Below, one piece after another: positions 32,994 to 42,364 of a stretch of DNA of 64,000 nucleotides. The position numbers and the translations under genes are program-made. The notes under the pieces are model-generated. The model did not search any database. It saw nothing but the letters and a program-made list of their open reading frames with translations, and was not told where the DNA came from. The stretch comes from Oceanobacter sp. 1_MG-2023 (GTDB lineage Bacteria; Pseudomonadota; Gammaproteobacteria; Pseudomonadales; Oceanobacteraceae). Where the stretch lies: assembly GCF_030689025.1 (NCBI RefSeq), contig NZ_JAUYWA010000016.1, positions 1 to 64,000 on the forward strand. The letters are read 5' to 3'. How positions within the stretch are numbered: position 1 is the stretch's first letter; each line of letters opens with the position of its first letter.

Positions 32994-33361
32994 ACCCAAA
33001 CTCCTGCCAGAAGAATCACGATCGCACCAAGTACCAGAGTAATAATGGCAGCAGTACGTCCACCTTCTTTGCTTTCACCAATTCCCATGTCCATCAACAG
33101 GTGTTTGATACCTGCCACAAAGTGGTAACCCAACGCAGACAAAATGCCCCAGGCGATGAACTTGACTATTCCGTTATCAAATGCGCTCGTCAAATTGGCG
33201 AAGCCTTCCGCAGACTCCAGTGACTCTGCCAACGCAGCCAGCATAAATGCGACAGCGAAGAACAGGATGAGACCGGAGATACGATGGATAATGGATGCTT
33301 TGGCGGGAAGAGGGAGCTCAATAGTAGTAATATCCAAGTTTGTAGGTCTATTGCTATTCAC
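32987..33361 (-). CDS. sdhC: Succinate dehydrogenase cytochrome b556 subunit
   Basis: A 124-residue protein with three membrane segments. It has the N-terminal RPTNLDI and the quinone-site segment SIIHRISGLILF, and GYHFVAGIKHLLMDMG carries the haem ligand histidine. Translation seems to start at GTG (33361), the start that keeps the conserved RPTNLDI segment. It is the first gene of the sdh-suc block, with a strong promoter about 115 bases upstream. Confidence 0.95.
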   Translation of the reverse strand: MNSNRPTNLDITTIELPLPAKASIIHRISGLILFFAVAFMLAALAESLESAEGFANLTSAFDNGIVKFIAWGILSALGYHFVAGIKHLLMDMGIGESKEGGRTAAIITLVLGAIVILLAGVWVW

Positions 33362-33474
33362 GGCTCTTTACACTCTCTTATGGGCTCACTACCCGCAAAA
33401 CGGGGAGCGAGCGCGGGCTCAAGAAGACGGTCCCAACCTGTACAACTCTTGCACAAGTTTTAAGACCGCGACAA

Positions 33475-33503
33475 ATTATAGTCATGCACCTTCTCTTTTA
33501 CAA
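33475..33503 (-). promoter_or_regulatory. Promoter of the sdh-suc operon
   Basis: Read on minus: -35 TTGTAA (33498-33503), a 17-base spacer, and a perfect -10 TATAAT (33475-33480). It is placed to drive sdhC and the genes after it. No regulator site was recognised in the 358-base divergent region. Confidence 0.75.
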
Positions 33504-33625
33504 ACACTTAGCACCTTGAGTTTACTACTATGGTATGTGGTGTTTACACGATGCCCAGACTCAGCGTGTCTGAATCGGGGAATATACCCTGTCGAAACAG
33601 AAAAATATGCTCGACCCCATGGTAA

Positions 33626-33653
33626 TTGACAAAATGAGTTCACAACCTATAGT
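33626..33653 (+). promoter_or_regulatory. Promoter of gltA
   Basis: A consensus -35 TTGACA (33626-33631), a 16-base spacer and -10 TATAGT (33648-33653). It lies 67 bases before the gltA ATG, which itself has AGGAGG 7 bases upstream (33707-33712). Confidence 0.8.
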
Positions 33654-33719
33654 GAACCCCCTTAATTAGAGGTAACGCCTTAATTACTGGGCTTAATTTG
33701 AACAGCAGGAGGCCTATCC

Positions 33720-34997
33720 ATGGCTGACAAAAAAGCAATACTAACGGTCGATGGCATTAAAGAATCCCTGGAATTACCTGTATATGAAGGAACCTTGGGG
33801 CCGGATGTTGTTGACGTTCGTAGCCTGACTGGCAAAGGCCTGTTTACTTACGACCCTGGTTTCGTATCCACAGCAGCCACAGAATCCAAGATTACCTATA
33901 TTGATGGTGATGCCGGTGTTTTACTGCACCGCGGCTACCCTATCGAGCAACTGGCAGAGAAATCCGATTACCTGGAAACCTGCTACCTGTTGCTGCACGG
34001 CGAACTGCCATCACCAGCCGAAAAAGAAACCTTCGTCAGCACAATCAAGAACCACACCATGGTTCATGAGCAGCTGAGCCATTTCTTTAACGGTTTTCGC
34101 CGCGATGCCCACCCCATGGCCATCATGTGTGGCGTAGTGAGCGCCCTGTCTGCGTTCTATCACGACTCACTTGATATTCATGATGACAAGCACCGCGTCA
34201 TTTCCGCGCATCGCCTGATTGCGAAAATGCCAACTTTGGCAGCTATGGTTTACAAATATTCCATCGGCCAGCCATTCATGTATCCGCGCAATGATCTGAG
34301 CTATTCCGAAAACTTCCTTCACATGATGTTCAATACACCATGCGAAGATCGGGAAATCAGCCCAATCCTGGCCAAGGCCATGGACCGCATCTTCCTGCTC
34401 CATGCCGATCATGAACAAAACGCTTCCACTTCGACTGTACGCCTGGCCGGCTCTACCGGTGCCAACCCGTTTGCCTGTATTGCTGCCGGTATTGCGGCAC
34501 TTTGGGGCCCGGCACACGGCGGCGCCAACGAAGCAGTACTGCACATGCTGGCCGAGATTGGTGATGAATCCAACATCGACAAGTTTATTGCACGTGCCAA
34601 AGACAAGGAAGATCCTTTCCGCCTGATGGGCTTTGGTCACCGCGTATACAAAAACTTCGATCCTCGCGCCAAGGTGATGAAACAAACCTGCGACGAAGTA
34701 TTGGCAGAACTCGGCATGGAAGATGATCCAATGCTGAAAATCGCCATGAAACTGGAAAAAATCGCTACCGAAGATGAATACTTCATCAAACGTGGCCTGT
34801 ATCCAAACGTCGATTTCTACTCTGGCATCATCCTCAAGGCAATCGGCATTCCAACCGAACTGTTCACGGTTATCTTTGCCACTGGCCGTACGCCAGGCTG
34901 GATTGCCCACTGGAATGAAATGATCAGCAGCGACTACCGTATTGGTCGTCCGCGTCAGCTATACACTGGACATCAGCGTCGGGATTACCCAGCCTGA
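33720..34997 (+). CDS. gltA: Citrate synthase
   Basis: Condenses oxaloacetate and acetyl-CoA to citrate. The 425 residues are close to E. coli GltA (427). The active-site histidines are in [15 protein letters not shown] and [15 protein letters not shown], and the aspartate is in [10 protein letters not shown]. The gene is divergent from sdhCDAB, the standard arrangement in gammaproteobacteria, and ends with a clear terminator. A consensus promoter and ribosome site suggest high expression. Confidence 0.98.
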   Translation: MADKKAILTVDGIKESLELPVYEGTLGPDVVDVRSLTGKGLFTYDPGFVSTAATESKITYIDGDAGVLLHRGYPIEQLAEKSDYLETCYLLLHGELPSPAEKETFVSTIKNHTMVHEQLSHFFNGFRRDAHPMAIMCGVVSALSAFYHDSLDIHDDKHRVISAHRLIAKMPTLAAMVYKYSIGQPFMYPRNDLSYSENFLHMMFNTPCEDREISPILAKAMDRIFLLHADHEQNASTSTVRLAGSTGANPFACIAAGIAALWGPAHGGANEAVLHMLAEIGDESNIDKFIARAKDKEDPFRLMGFGHRVYKNFDPRAKVMKQTCDEVLAELGMEDDPMLKIAMKLEKIATEDEYFIKRGLYPNVDFYSGIILKAIGIPTELFTVIFATGRTPGWIAHWNEMISSDYRIGRPRQLYTGHQRRDYPA

Positions 34998-35010
34998 TTT
35001 TCATAGCAAT

Positions 35011-35041
35011 AAAAAAAGCCGCTTAATAGCGGCTTTTTTTA
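35011..35041 (+). terminator. Rho-independent terminator after gltA
   Basis: A 13-bp stem (35011-35023 with 35028-35040, loop TAAT) ends in a seven-T run on plus. It is 13 bases after the gltA stop. The stem is A-rich on the other side, so it may work in both directions. Confidence 0.93.
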
Positions 35042-35417
35042 TGCAAACAAACTTCTCATATAATCGTTTTCCCTACACCAGAATCAGCACTCTCATTAAT
35101 AAAAACACCTATTGATTCAATAAGAATTTTCAATAATTGATATTTTCTTTATAGATCTTGGTCGTATATGAGCGCCACTGACTGGCCATATCAACAGACC
35201 GGCTTTAATACTTTTTATATCAGCCAGACAAAAGTAAAGCCGACCAATGGCTATATAACCTAGCGAGAAAAAACAGATATCCAGAAGAAACTTCCCGGCA
35301 GGCTCATCGTATTTCACCTTTCATCCATCGTACTGATGACACTAAAGTCGCAAATTTCACCCTCGTCAGCTCAGTGCTCACCCGCAACGACGGACAAAGT
35401 TGCCAAACACTACACCA
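35042..35417. other. AT-rich intergenic region, nothing seen
   Basis: This 376-base region between the gltA terminator and the end of the MOSC gene is AT-rich and shows no credible gene, RNA or repeat. A 66-codon frame on minus (35117-35317) has no ribosome site or family likeness. Confidence 0.5.
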
Positions 35418-36227
35418 TCAGGCCACCACGACAGCCAGTGAATCCCCTGCCGCCAACACCTTAATCCGCTCAACCAGCGCGTTTTGTCCAAATATCAAGC
35501 GTCGATCAATCAGGCAATGCTGCTTCAAAGCCGCCACAACGTCAGGCTGGCGCTGTTGGGTCAGAAGGTCTCGAGTCGGTATCACACAACGTTCACAGGG
35601 TTTGACCAGTAACAACTGCCCTTCATCATGAGTCAAAGCCTGCCATTGCTGCTCTGCAAATGCCTCCCCACCCCGTACCACCACATTGGGCCGAAAGCGC
35701 AGCATATCGATGTCCAGCCCAGCACTTTGACTCAAGGTCGCCAAGGACTCCTCACTGGTCACCAACAAAGGGAAACCATCAGCAAAACCAACCCACTGTC
35801 CGACGCTGGCACACTCCCGGTCGACCTGACGATGACTCTCGGGCGGCATAAACACCAGTCGTGCCGGTTTGCCCAATACTTCCGTCAGCCAGTTGGCCGC
35901 CAGATCTCCGCAATCCAGTGCTTCCGCCTTGTCCGACCAGACAGAAACGGTCAGCTGCCGACTACTGGCACCGGGAGGGTCAACCACCAGGTCTTCCATT
36001 CCATCCATCCCCAGAGTCAGCACACCTTGCTGCAACCGGGTCTGGATACTCGCCATCACAGGCAACCGGCGCTGAGTCAAAAACTCACCTTCCGGGTCAA
36101 CAATCATATAGCGACGATCTCCTACCGGCCCTTGATGATCAAAGGTCAGACGATCAACCCGATAGCCGGCACAGGATTTGACCGGATACAAATACAGATC
36201 AGCAATTTCTATGGTTTGCGCTGTCAT
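35418..36227 (-). CDS. MOSC-domain protein, YcbX-like without ferredoxin
   Basis: A 269-residue protein with an N-terminal MOSC beta-barrel (IADLYLYPVKSCAGYRV) and a C-terminal MOSC domain (about 130-269) with KPCERCVIPT, where a conserved cysteine binds molybdenum cofactor in relatives. The family includes YcbX and mitochondrial mARC, which reduce N-hydroxylated bases. E. coli YcbX carries an extra C-terminal [2Fe-2S] domain; this one lacks it and ends soon after the MOSC domain. The ATG at 36227 has GGAGG 7 bases upstream; the frame runs 34 codons further but without a match. The 124 bases from here to waaC hold no clear gene. Confidence 0.85.
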   Translation of the reverse strand: MTAQTIEIADLYLYPVKSCAGYRVDRLTFDHQGPVGDRRYMIVDPEGEFLTQRRLPVMASIQTRLQQGVLTLGMDGMEDLVVDPPGASSRQLTVSVWSDKAEALDCGDLAANWLTEVLGKPARLVFMPPESHRQVDRECASVGQWVGFADGFPLLVTSEESLATLSQSAGLDIDMLRFRPNVVVRGGEAFAEQQWQALTHDEGQLLLVKPCERCVIPTRDLLTQQRQPDVVAALKQHCLIDRRLIFGQNALVERIKVLAAGDSLAVVVA

Positions 36228-36351
36228 GGTAGCCCTCCGGCTGACATATTCTGGTAAAAAATAACGATGCCACAAAAAGCCATACAGACGCCAATCGAGA
36301 CTTGCCATGATGCCCATTGAGACAGGCAACCACAGGCCGTCGCCACCCCCT

Positions 36352-37368
36352 TCACATCCTTGCCAGTACTGCTTGCATCACTGTTGCAGGAGTTATCTGC
36401 TGATAACACGGCGGCTGAATATCGCCGCTTCCCGGGTGCAGGCAGCGTTTTGACAAACAGGGGGCGCATGAGTAGTCACTTTTTAATACCGTCATGGCAG
36501 GCCCCAGGGCCCCGGTCAGGGAAGCATCGGTAGCACCATAAATAGCCACTGCCGGAATTTCCAGAGCGGCGGCCACATGGCTCAAGCCGGTATCCACTCC
36601 CACAATGGCTTCAGCATGAGCCAGATAGGCAGTCAATGAGTCCAATCCCATGCGAGGTAGTACGCTGACACCCTCCACCCCATCAGCGATGGCCATTGCC
36701 CGCTGATGTTCTTCTTCATTACCCCAAGGCAATACCACCTGGCGGCCACTGGCAACCACATCCATTGCCAGCTGACGCCAATAATCCTCCGGCCACAATT
36801 TGGTGACCCAGGTTGTGCCGTGTAAAAACAGCCAATAACTGGCCTCTATGTCCGGAGCCTGCCAGCGATGGCGATCCACCCCATAGCTGAAGGGGTACTG
36901 TGTTTCATCGTAGCCCAGTGCCATCGCAAACAAGCGCCGCAAGCGATGGATGGCATGTTCCCCTCGCGCCACAGACAGAGTCTGGTCATACGCTCGTGCT
37001 GCCAGAGGTTCCCGGGCGCTGTGACGATCCAGCCCTACTTTGCGACCACACGCCAGTCGAGTAATCAGCGCACTTTTAATCAATCCCTGGGCATCCATCA
37101 CAAGATCGTACCGGGTTGATTTCATTTGCTGGTAAAACGCGCGCATTTCCGCCCGGTTATGCGCTGCCAGCGGCTGCTTGCGCCAACGCCGCCAGGCCAC
37201 CGGAATAACCTTGTCGACCACCGGATGCCAGGCAGGAATATCTGCAAAAGCCTCCTCGACCACCCAGTCGACCGATAAACCAGGCAAGGCCCGGCGAGCA
37301 TCTTCCAAGGCAGGCAAGGTATGAAAGACATCCCCCAATGATGAGGTTTTAATCAGCAGAATTTTCAC
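36352..37368 (-). CDS. waaC: Lipopolysaccharide heptosyltransferase I-like
   Basis: GT9-family glycosyltransferase that likely adds the first heptose to the Kdo of the inner core. It has the family start KILLIKTSSLGDVFHTLPAL and the ADP-heptose region GVDTGLSHVAAALEIPAVAIYG. About 338 residues from the GTG at 37368, where the sequence aligns with E. coli WaaC; a TTG four codons upstream is an in-frame alternative. Neither start has a good ribosome site. Its partner heptosyltransferase (waaF) is not in the window. Confidence 0.85.
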   Translation of the reverse strand: MKILLIKTSSLGDVFHTLPALEDARRALPGLSVDWVVEEAFADIPAWHPVVDKVIPVAWRRWRKQPLAAHNRAEMRAFYQQMKSTRYDLVMDAQGLIKSALITRLACGRKVGLDRHSAREPLAARAYDQTLSVARGEHAIHRLRRLFAMALGYDETQYPFSYGVDRHRWQAPDIEASYWLFLHGTTWVTKLWPEDYWRQLAMDVVASGRQVVLPWGNEEEHQRAMAIADGVEGVSVLPRMGLDSLTAYLAHAEAIVGVDTGLSHVAAALEIPAVAIYGATDASLTGALGPAMTVLKSDYSCAPCLSKRCLHPGSGDIQPPCYQQITPATVMQAVLARM

Positions 37369-37531
37369 AACAGCACCCAACTACACAGTTGCGCGGAAAG
37401 TACCGCCTGCCTGCCCAGGATGCAAATTTTGCTGCTCCCTGGACATGCCTTTCTTGACAAGCCCTACCGGCAGCGCAAGTATCGCTGCCCCGGCAAACCT
37501 CACCCGCCTTGCTCACAGGAACCGTCATTAC

Positions 37532-38479
37532 ATGCTGCTCAGATCGTGGAAATTCTGGATAAGCCTCGCCATTCTGCTGGTCTTTGCCGTTGTGGTTGAA
37601 CGTAGTTATGGCTGGATCGCAGTACTGGCCAGCTGGCAACGTATATCGGCGGCAGAGCTGGCCGTTGCAGTCACCCTGATGCTGGTCAGCTATTTGCTGC
37701 GGGCATTCCGCTTCTACGACTTTTTTAATTCATACTGCCACGGCCACTGGTGGCGGCTGACCCGCATTACCGTATTACATAACTTTTTTAACAATCTGTT
37801 GCCCATGCGCAGCGGTGAGGCGGCATTCCCGATGCTGATGAAAACCCATTTCAGCTGCCCGGTACGCCATAGCTTGCCTGCGCTGTTATGGCTACGACTG
37901 CTGGATCTTTATGTCTTGCTGGCACTGGCGGTCTGGACCTTGAGTGATCTGCCCGGCAACCCGATCTCCGTTGATCCCGCACATGTCTGGCTGTGGCAAG
38001 CTGGCTTGCTGGTTTTACCGTTATTGGTTTTACCGGTACAGAATCGTATCCGTCAGCTGTTAGCCAGTCACCCGGGTTCCGTTGCCAACAAACTCGCTGA
38101 CCTGATGCAGGCCCTGCCTTCGTCGCCCTGGCCGTTTATTCGTGCCTTGTTATGGACGCTGGTCAACTGGGTACTAAAGCTGGCAATTTACGCTTGGGTG
38201 TTGCAACAATTTATTACACTCAGTTTTGGGCAATCCTGGGTCGGTGCCAGTACCGGAGAGCTCAGCAGTATTCTGCCGATTCATGGTGTCGCAGGTGCAG
38301 GGACTTACGAAGCAGGTATTGTCGCCGGATTGTTGCCCTGGCAACTGGACACCGCAGCAGTCCTGGCCGCGGCTGTTAACCTGCATCTCTTTGTACTCGG
38401 TTGCACCCTGCTGCTGACCGCCATAATCACCTTGGCCACCAGCCGCTTGGGCAATCGGCACAGCAGTACAAATACCTAG
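37532..38479 (+). CDS. Flippase-like membrane protein (LPG synthase TM family)
   Basis: A 315-residue membrane protein with about eight hydrophobic segments, resembling the flippase-like domain of lysylphosphatidylglycerol synthase (UPF0104). The motif LHNFFNNLLPMRSGEAAFPML near residue 90 and GVAGAGTYEAG near residue 250 match this family. It lacks a C-terminal aminoacyl-transferase domain. Members near polyprenyl-phosphate glycosyltransferases are proposed to move lipid-linked sugars across the membrane; that is inference here. AGGA lies about 12 bases before the ATG, which is weak. The gene is divergent from waaC and precedes a GT2/GT39/PAP2 unit. Confidence 0.78.
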   Translation: MLLRSWKFWISLAILLVFAVVVERSYGWIAVLASWQRISAAELAVAVTLMLVSYLLRAFRFYDFFNSYCHGHWWRLTRITVLHNFFNNLLPMRSGEAAFPMLMKTHFSCPVRHSLPALLWLRLLDLYVLLALAVWTLSDLPGNPISVDPAHVWLWQAGLLVLPLLVLPVQNRIRQLLASHPGSVANKLADLMQALPSSPWPFIRALLWTLVNWVLKLAIYAWVLQQFITLSFGQSWVGASTGELSSILPIHGVAGAGTYEAGIVAGLLPWQLDTAAVLAAAVNLHLFVLGCTLLLTAIITLATSRLGNRHSSTNT

Positions 38480-38591
38480 GTATCCAGGGGTTGAAAGATT
38501 AATTGCATCTATGCAACGGTTGCCTCGTTTTATCACTCGGCGCTTTTGGGTATCATCCGCGGACTTTTAAAGTCTGCAGAGTGGTAACCCC

Positions 38592-39668
38592 GTGATAGAT
38601 TGTAGCAAGCCGTCCTTGTCCATCGTTATTCCCATGTACAACGAAATTGACAATGTCGGCCCCATGGTTGCCCGGGTACATGAAGCCCTGATCAGCTATC
38701 AGGGTTACTGGGAACTACTGGTGGTGGATGATGGCAGTAACGATGGCACCCCCCAGGCACTGCACCGCGAAGCGGAACAATACGGTCCTCATGTCCGGGT
38801 CATTGAATTACGCCGTAACTTTGGCCAAACAGCTGCCATGCAGGCGGGCATCGACGAGGCTCGAGGTGAGATGATCGCCACGCTGGATGGTGACCTGCAA
38901 AATGATCCCGCCGATATTCCCCGCATGATTGATCACCTGATCGAAAAAGACCTCGACCTGCTCACCGGCTGGCGTAAAAATCGCAAGGACGACCTGGTGA
39001 TGCGCAAAATTCCGTCTCGCATCGCCAACCGCCTGATCGGCAAGATTACCGGTGTACGGATTAATGACTATGGCTGCTCACTGAAAGTCTATCGGGCTGC
39101 CATTATCAAGCAAGTACGCCTGTACGGTGAAATGCACCGCTTTATCCCTGCCTGGGTCGCTGCGGTTGTGCCTCCCAGCCGGATCGGTGAAATTGTTGTC
39201 ACCCATAATGCCCGCACCGCAGGTACCTCCAAATACGGCATTTCCCGTACTTTCCGGGTGATTCTCGATTTGTTGTCGGTTTACTTTTTTATGCGCTATC
39301 GCGCCCGTCCAGGCCACTTTTTTGGCATGATTGGTTTGGGCATGGGATCGATTGGTACGTTGTTATTAATGTATCTGGCAGTGATCAAGTTCGGCTTTGG
39401 TGAAGATATTGGTAGCCGCCCTCTTTTTCTGATCGCGGTGGTCTGTGTTATCGCGGCGCTGCAATTCCTTACCACCGGCGTCATGTCTGAGCTCATTTCA
39501 CGTACCTACTTTGAGTCATCACAGCGGCAGCAGCATCAGTATATTATCTATAATCGCGATGGCGCTTCCGACGACAAGGAAGCCTGCTGGGCGGCTCCCG
39601 GCCAGGTGATTGTTGAAGCATCCACTCCTGAAGCCAATTCAGATAACGACGTCAGCAGTCAGGGCTGA
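38592..39668 (+). CDS. Polyprenyl-phosphate glycosyltransferase (GT2, ArnC/GtrB-like)
   Basis: A 358-residue membrane-bound family 2 glycosyltransferase. The GT-A domain starts LSIVIPMYNEIDNVGPMV; the DXD-like LDGDLQNDP (about residue 100) binds the sugar nucleotide and metal, and two C-terminal membrane segments (about 238-310) anchor it. Such enzymes move a sugar from UDP- or GDP-sugar to undecaprenyl phosphate. It begins at GTG (38592) with GAGTGG upstream; no other start fits better. The family 39 transferase starts 5 bases after its stop, so the two act together. The sugar is not predictable. Confidence 0.85.
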   Translation: MIDCSKPSLSIVIPMYNEIDNVGPMVARVHEALISYQGYWELLVVDDGSNDGTPQALHREAEQYGPHVRVIELRRNFGQTAAMQAGIDEARGEMIATLDGDLQNDPADIPRMIDHLIEKDLDLLTGWRKNRKDDLVMRKIPSRIANRLIGKITGVRINDYGCSLKVYRAAIIKQVRLYGEMHRFIPAWVAAVVPPSRIGEIVVTHNARTAGTSKYGISRTFRVILDLLSVYFFMRYRARPGHFFGMIGLGMGSIGTLLLMYLAVIKFGFGEDIGSRPLFLIAVVCVIAALQFLTTGVMSELISRTYFESSQRQQHQYIIYNRDGASDDKEACWAAPGQVIVEASTPEANSDNDVSSQG

Positions 39669-39673
39669 TTGCG

Positions 39674-41329
39674 ATGAAAATACCACTCCCCACAGCGTTG
39701 CCGCTGTGGTTGCTGCCCGTGCTGATCGGATTTTTTTCCCTTAATCTGGGCGGCTATTTGCTGTTTGATCATGACGAAGGCGCTTTCAGTGAAGCCACTC
39801 GCGGCATGTTTGAGCGTGGCGATTTTATCACGACCTGGTTGAACGACCGGGTACGGTTCGACAAACCGATCTTGATTTACTGGCTGCAAGCCATCTCGAT
39901 ATCCCTGTTTGGCACGGAGGTCTGGGCTTTCCGCTTGCCTTCTGTGCTGGCAGGGATTGGCTGGTCTTTGTCGGTGTTTGCCTTTGCGCGTCGTTATATC
40001 AGCCGCGATACCGGCATCGCCGCTGCCATCATCTGTGCCAGCGCCCTCGGCATCAATATGATCTCCCACGTGGCCACGGCGGATGCGTTACTCAACCTGA
40101 TTCTCACCGCTACGTTGCTGCTGATGTATCACCACAGCCAACTCAGTCTGGTGCAGCCTGAATCCCCCGGTACCCGGCAGGTGCTTTACGGTATCTATGC
40201 CCTGATGGCACTGGGTGTACTCACCAAGGGGCCGGTCGCCGTCGCGATTCCCCTGGTGGTCAGTGTGATTTTTTATCTCTGGAGTGGCCAGCGTACTGCC
40301 CTGCTGAAAGCACTGTTTTTTGTACCGGGCTGGCTGTTGTTTCTGGTCATTGCAGCACCCTGGTACATCGCCGAATACCTGGCTCAAGGGCAGGCGTTTA
40401 TTGACGGTTTTTTCTTTAAACACAACGTCAATCGCTTTAACAATGCCATGGAAGGTCATGATGGTGGCTTGTTGTTTTACCCACTGGTATTGCCTTTTGT
40501 GCTGGCTCCTTTTGGGCCGCTACTGCTGCGTATGCTGCCCAGCATCACAAGTGTTACGCGGGAGCCGCTCAACCGGTTCTTATGGATCTGGTTCTTGTTT
40601 GTCCTGATCCTGTTCAGCCTTGCCAGCACCAAATTACCCCACTACATATTGTATGGCTGCACGCCGCTGGTGTTATTGATGGCCCGTTATCGCTTTCAAC
40701 TGCGTCGCCGTTGGCTGGTCGCCATACTGCCCTTGCTGTTTTTTGCGCTGATGGCGGCTTTTCCCTTACTGATCCCTTCGATCAAGGCTGGATTGACCAA
40801 TCCAATCGAAATCGAAACGGCAGAACGTGCCGCTCTCTACGTCAATCAGGATTTTGCCATTATTGCAGCGGTGTTTGGCCTGCTCTCACTCCTGGCCATA
40901 CTCTGGAAGCGTCTGCCTATCTGGCACGGTCTGTTGGTTACTGGAGCACTGCAGGCCCTGTTTGTCTGGTATGTATTCGCTCCGGCCTTCAGTGAAGCAC
41001 AACAACGCCCTATTCATGACGCAGCGATGTTTGTGCGCCAGCTGGGCCTTGATGTGGTCACCCAGTCAATTGATACCCCCAGTTTTAACGTCTATCTCGA
41101 CCGGGTAACACCACGCCGGTCACTGGAGCCCGGCGAGATCGGTTTTGGCCGGATCGACCGCGTCCAGAAAATCGATGATTACCAGCTGCTGTTCCAGTCT
41201 GGCCCCATCGTTATTATTCGCCGACCAGATAACACCGCAGGCGAGGCAGCCGAGCCGATCTCCACTCATGACCCGGCAGCGGCAACCCAACAAACACCGC
41301 CTCCAGCAACAGAGACCCTTGATGACTGA
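39674..41329 (+). CDS. Family 39 glycosyltransferase, ArnT-like
   Basis: A 551-residue integral membrane GT-C enzyme with about 12 membrane segments. The N-terminal periplasmic loop has DHDEGAFSEATRGMFERGDF with the acidic catalytic pair and NDRVRFDKPILIYWL, as in ArnT/PMT enzymes that take sugar from undecaprenyl phosphate. The C-terminal domain (about 430-551) is soluble and ends in a low-complexity Ala/Pro/Thr tail. It follows the GT2 gene by 5 bases and overlaps the PAP2 gene by 8 bases, a three-gene unit. Possible acceptors are lipid A, core sugars or a protein. Confidence 0.85.
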   Translation: MKIPLPTALPLWLLPVLIGFFSLNLGGYLLFDHDEGAFSEATRGMFERGDFITTWLNDRVRFDKPILIYWLQAISISLFGTEVWAFRLPSVLAGIGWSLSVFAFARRYISRDTGIAAAIICASALGINMISHVATADALLNLILTATLLLMYHHSQLSLVQPESPGTRQVLYGIYALMALGVLTKGPVAVAIPLVVSVIFYLWSGQRTALLKALFFVPGWLLFLVIAAPWYIAEYLAQGQAFIDGFFFKHNVNRFNNAMEGHDGGLLFYPLVLPFVLAPFGPLLLRMLPSITSVTREPLNRFLWIWFLFVLILFSLASTKLPHYILYGCTPLVLLMARYRFQLRRRWLVAILPLLFFALMAAFPLLIPSIKAGLTNPIEIETAERAALYVNQDFAIIAAVFGLLSLLAILWKRLPIWHGLLVTGALQALFVWYVFAPAFSEAQQRPIHDAAMFVRQLGLDVVTQSIDTPSFNVYLDRVTPRRSLEPGEIGFGRIDRVQKIDDYQLLFQSGPIVIIRRPDNTAGEAAEPISTHDPAAATQQTPPPATETLDD

Positions 41330-42122
41330 TACCTGTTTGCCACTAGCGCGCCGTCATCTGCTGCCATTACTGGTAGCAGCCGCTCTGTTATTGCTGTTCG
41401 CCCTGGTGGTCGCTTTAACCGGCACCAATGCGGCCCTGTTTCTGATGCTGAATCAGGATGCTGGCCTGCTCCCCAATGCCTTGTGGGCAAACCTGACCTT
41501 CACCGCCGATACGGTCTTTGCCATGTCATTGTTGTTGCTGGTCGCCAGCTTCCGCCCGGCCCTGTTCGCCCCCAGCCTGTTATTATTGGTACTCGGCACT
41601 CTGTTTGTGCACGGCGGCAAAGCCTTGTTTGATGCTGCCCGCCCTGCGGCGGTACTGGTATCCGACAGTTTTCAGATTATTGGCCCGGTATTGCGCCATC
41701 ACAGCTTCCCTTCTGGCCATTCGTTTACCGCACTGGGCGCCTGGACCCTGGTAATTCTGGCTGTACCACCGCGCGGGCTAATGCCTCTGCTTACTCTTGC
41801 CCTGCTGGCAGCGGCCAGCCGTATCGCCGTTGGTGCCCACTGGCCACTCGATGTACTGGTGGGGTCAGCCTGCGGAATTCTGATGGCTTGCTTGTCTGCC
41901 TGGCTGGTGCAAGCATTTGCCTGGTTGCGTCGCCCGGCGGTCTTGTTTAGCTCGGCGGCATTATTAACCATTGCAGCCGTCTATATGCCCTTTTTTGACA
42001 GCCGCTACCCCGATACCCGGCTCTTGGCGACGGTGATGGCGCTTGTCACACTCGCCACTGCCGCCGCAAAATTCTGGTGGCCCAGAGTGCAGCAAGCCAA
42101 AACACCATCATCCCTTGATTGA
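41322..42122 (+). CDS. PAP2-family phosphatase
   Basis: A 266-residue membrane phosphatase. The three PAP2 signatures are KALFDAARPAA (K-x6-RP), SFPSGHSF, and ASRIAVGAHWPLDVLVG (SR-x5-H-x3-D). Candidates are undecaprenyl diphosphate or lipid A 1-phosphate as substrate. The ATG at 41322 overlaps the stop of the family 39 gene, so it is coupled to it. The frame is open far upstream within that gene, but that part is its shadow. A role in recycling the lipid carrier used by its neighbours is plausible. Confidence 0.88.
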   Translation: MTDTCLPLARRHLLPLLVAAALLLLFALVVALTGTNAALFLMLNQDAGLLPNALWANLTFTADTVFAMSLLLLVASFRPALFAPSLLLLVLGTLFVHGGKALFDAARPAAVLVSDSFQIIGPVLRHHSFPSGHSFTALGAWTLVILAVPPRGLMPLLTLALLAAASRIAVGAHWPLDVLVGSACGILMACLSAWLVQAFAWLRRPAVLFSSAALLTIAAVYMPFFDSRYPDTRLLATVMALVTLATAAAKFWWPRVQQAKTPSSLD

Positions 42123-42149
42123 GATCAACACGACTGGGCTGGCGACATT

Positions 42150-42172
42150 GTCAGCCGGCAATCGGCTCTGAC
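42150..42172 (+). terminator. Weak hairpin after the PAP2 gene
   Basis: An imperfect stem of GTCAGCCG with CGGCTCTGAC lies 28 bases after the PAP2 stop and is followed by ATTTGATT. It lacks a T-run, so termination is uncertain. Confidence 0.3.
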
Positions 42173-42226
42173 ATTTGATTACCGATTCTCAGTTAAGGAT
42201 ATTTTTCTTTATCCATTTTTGCCGTC

Positions 42227-42320
42227 TGCTATATAGTAACCGCCAATTTCATGGAAATTGGGCCTTTAGACGGTTCATTACTTCTTTTTGAAACAATAAT
42301 TCAACGTGTTTGTCGTACAC
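42227..42320 (+). promoter_or_regulatory. Extended -10 promoter and half-palindrome before fabB
   Basis: TGCTATATA (42227-42235) fits an extended -10 element; no good -35 is present. A GTGT-N7-ACAC palindrome (42306-42320) lies 45 bases before the fabB ATG, in the untranslated leader. It could be a FabR- or FadR-type site but does not match either consensus closely. Confidence 0.4.
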
Positions 42321-42364
42321 TGGCACGTCAAAGCACAAACAATAAACTGTTCAGAGATCTGGTT

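Noticed and set aside
34167-34910. 247-codon minus-strand frame inside gltA
   Set aside because: Antisense to a fully conserved citrate synthase gene, with no recognisable domain.
35117-35317. 66-codon minus-strand frame after gltA
   Set aside because: No ribosome site, no likeness to a known protein, and AT-rich intergenic composition.
36228-36351. Possible small gene between MOSC and waaC
   Set aside because: The frame there mostly overlaps waaC and the MOSC start and lacks a ribosome site.
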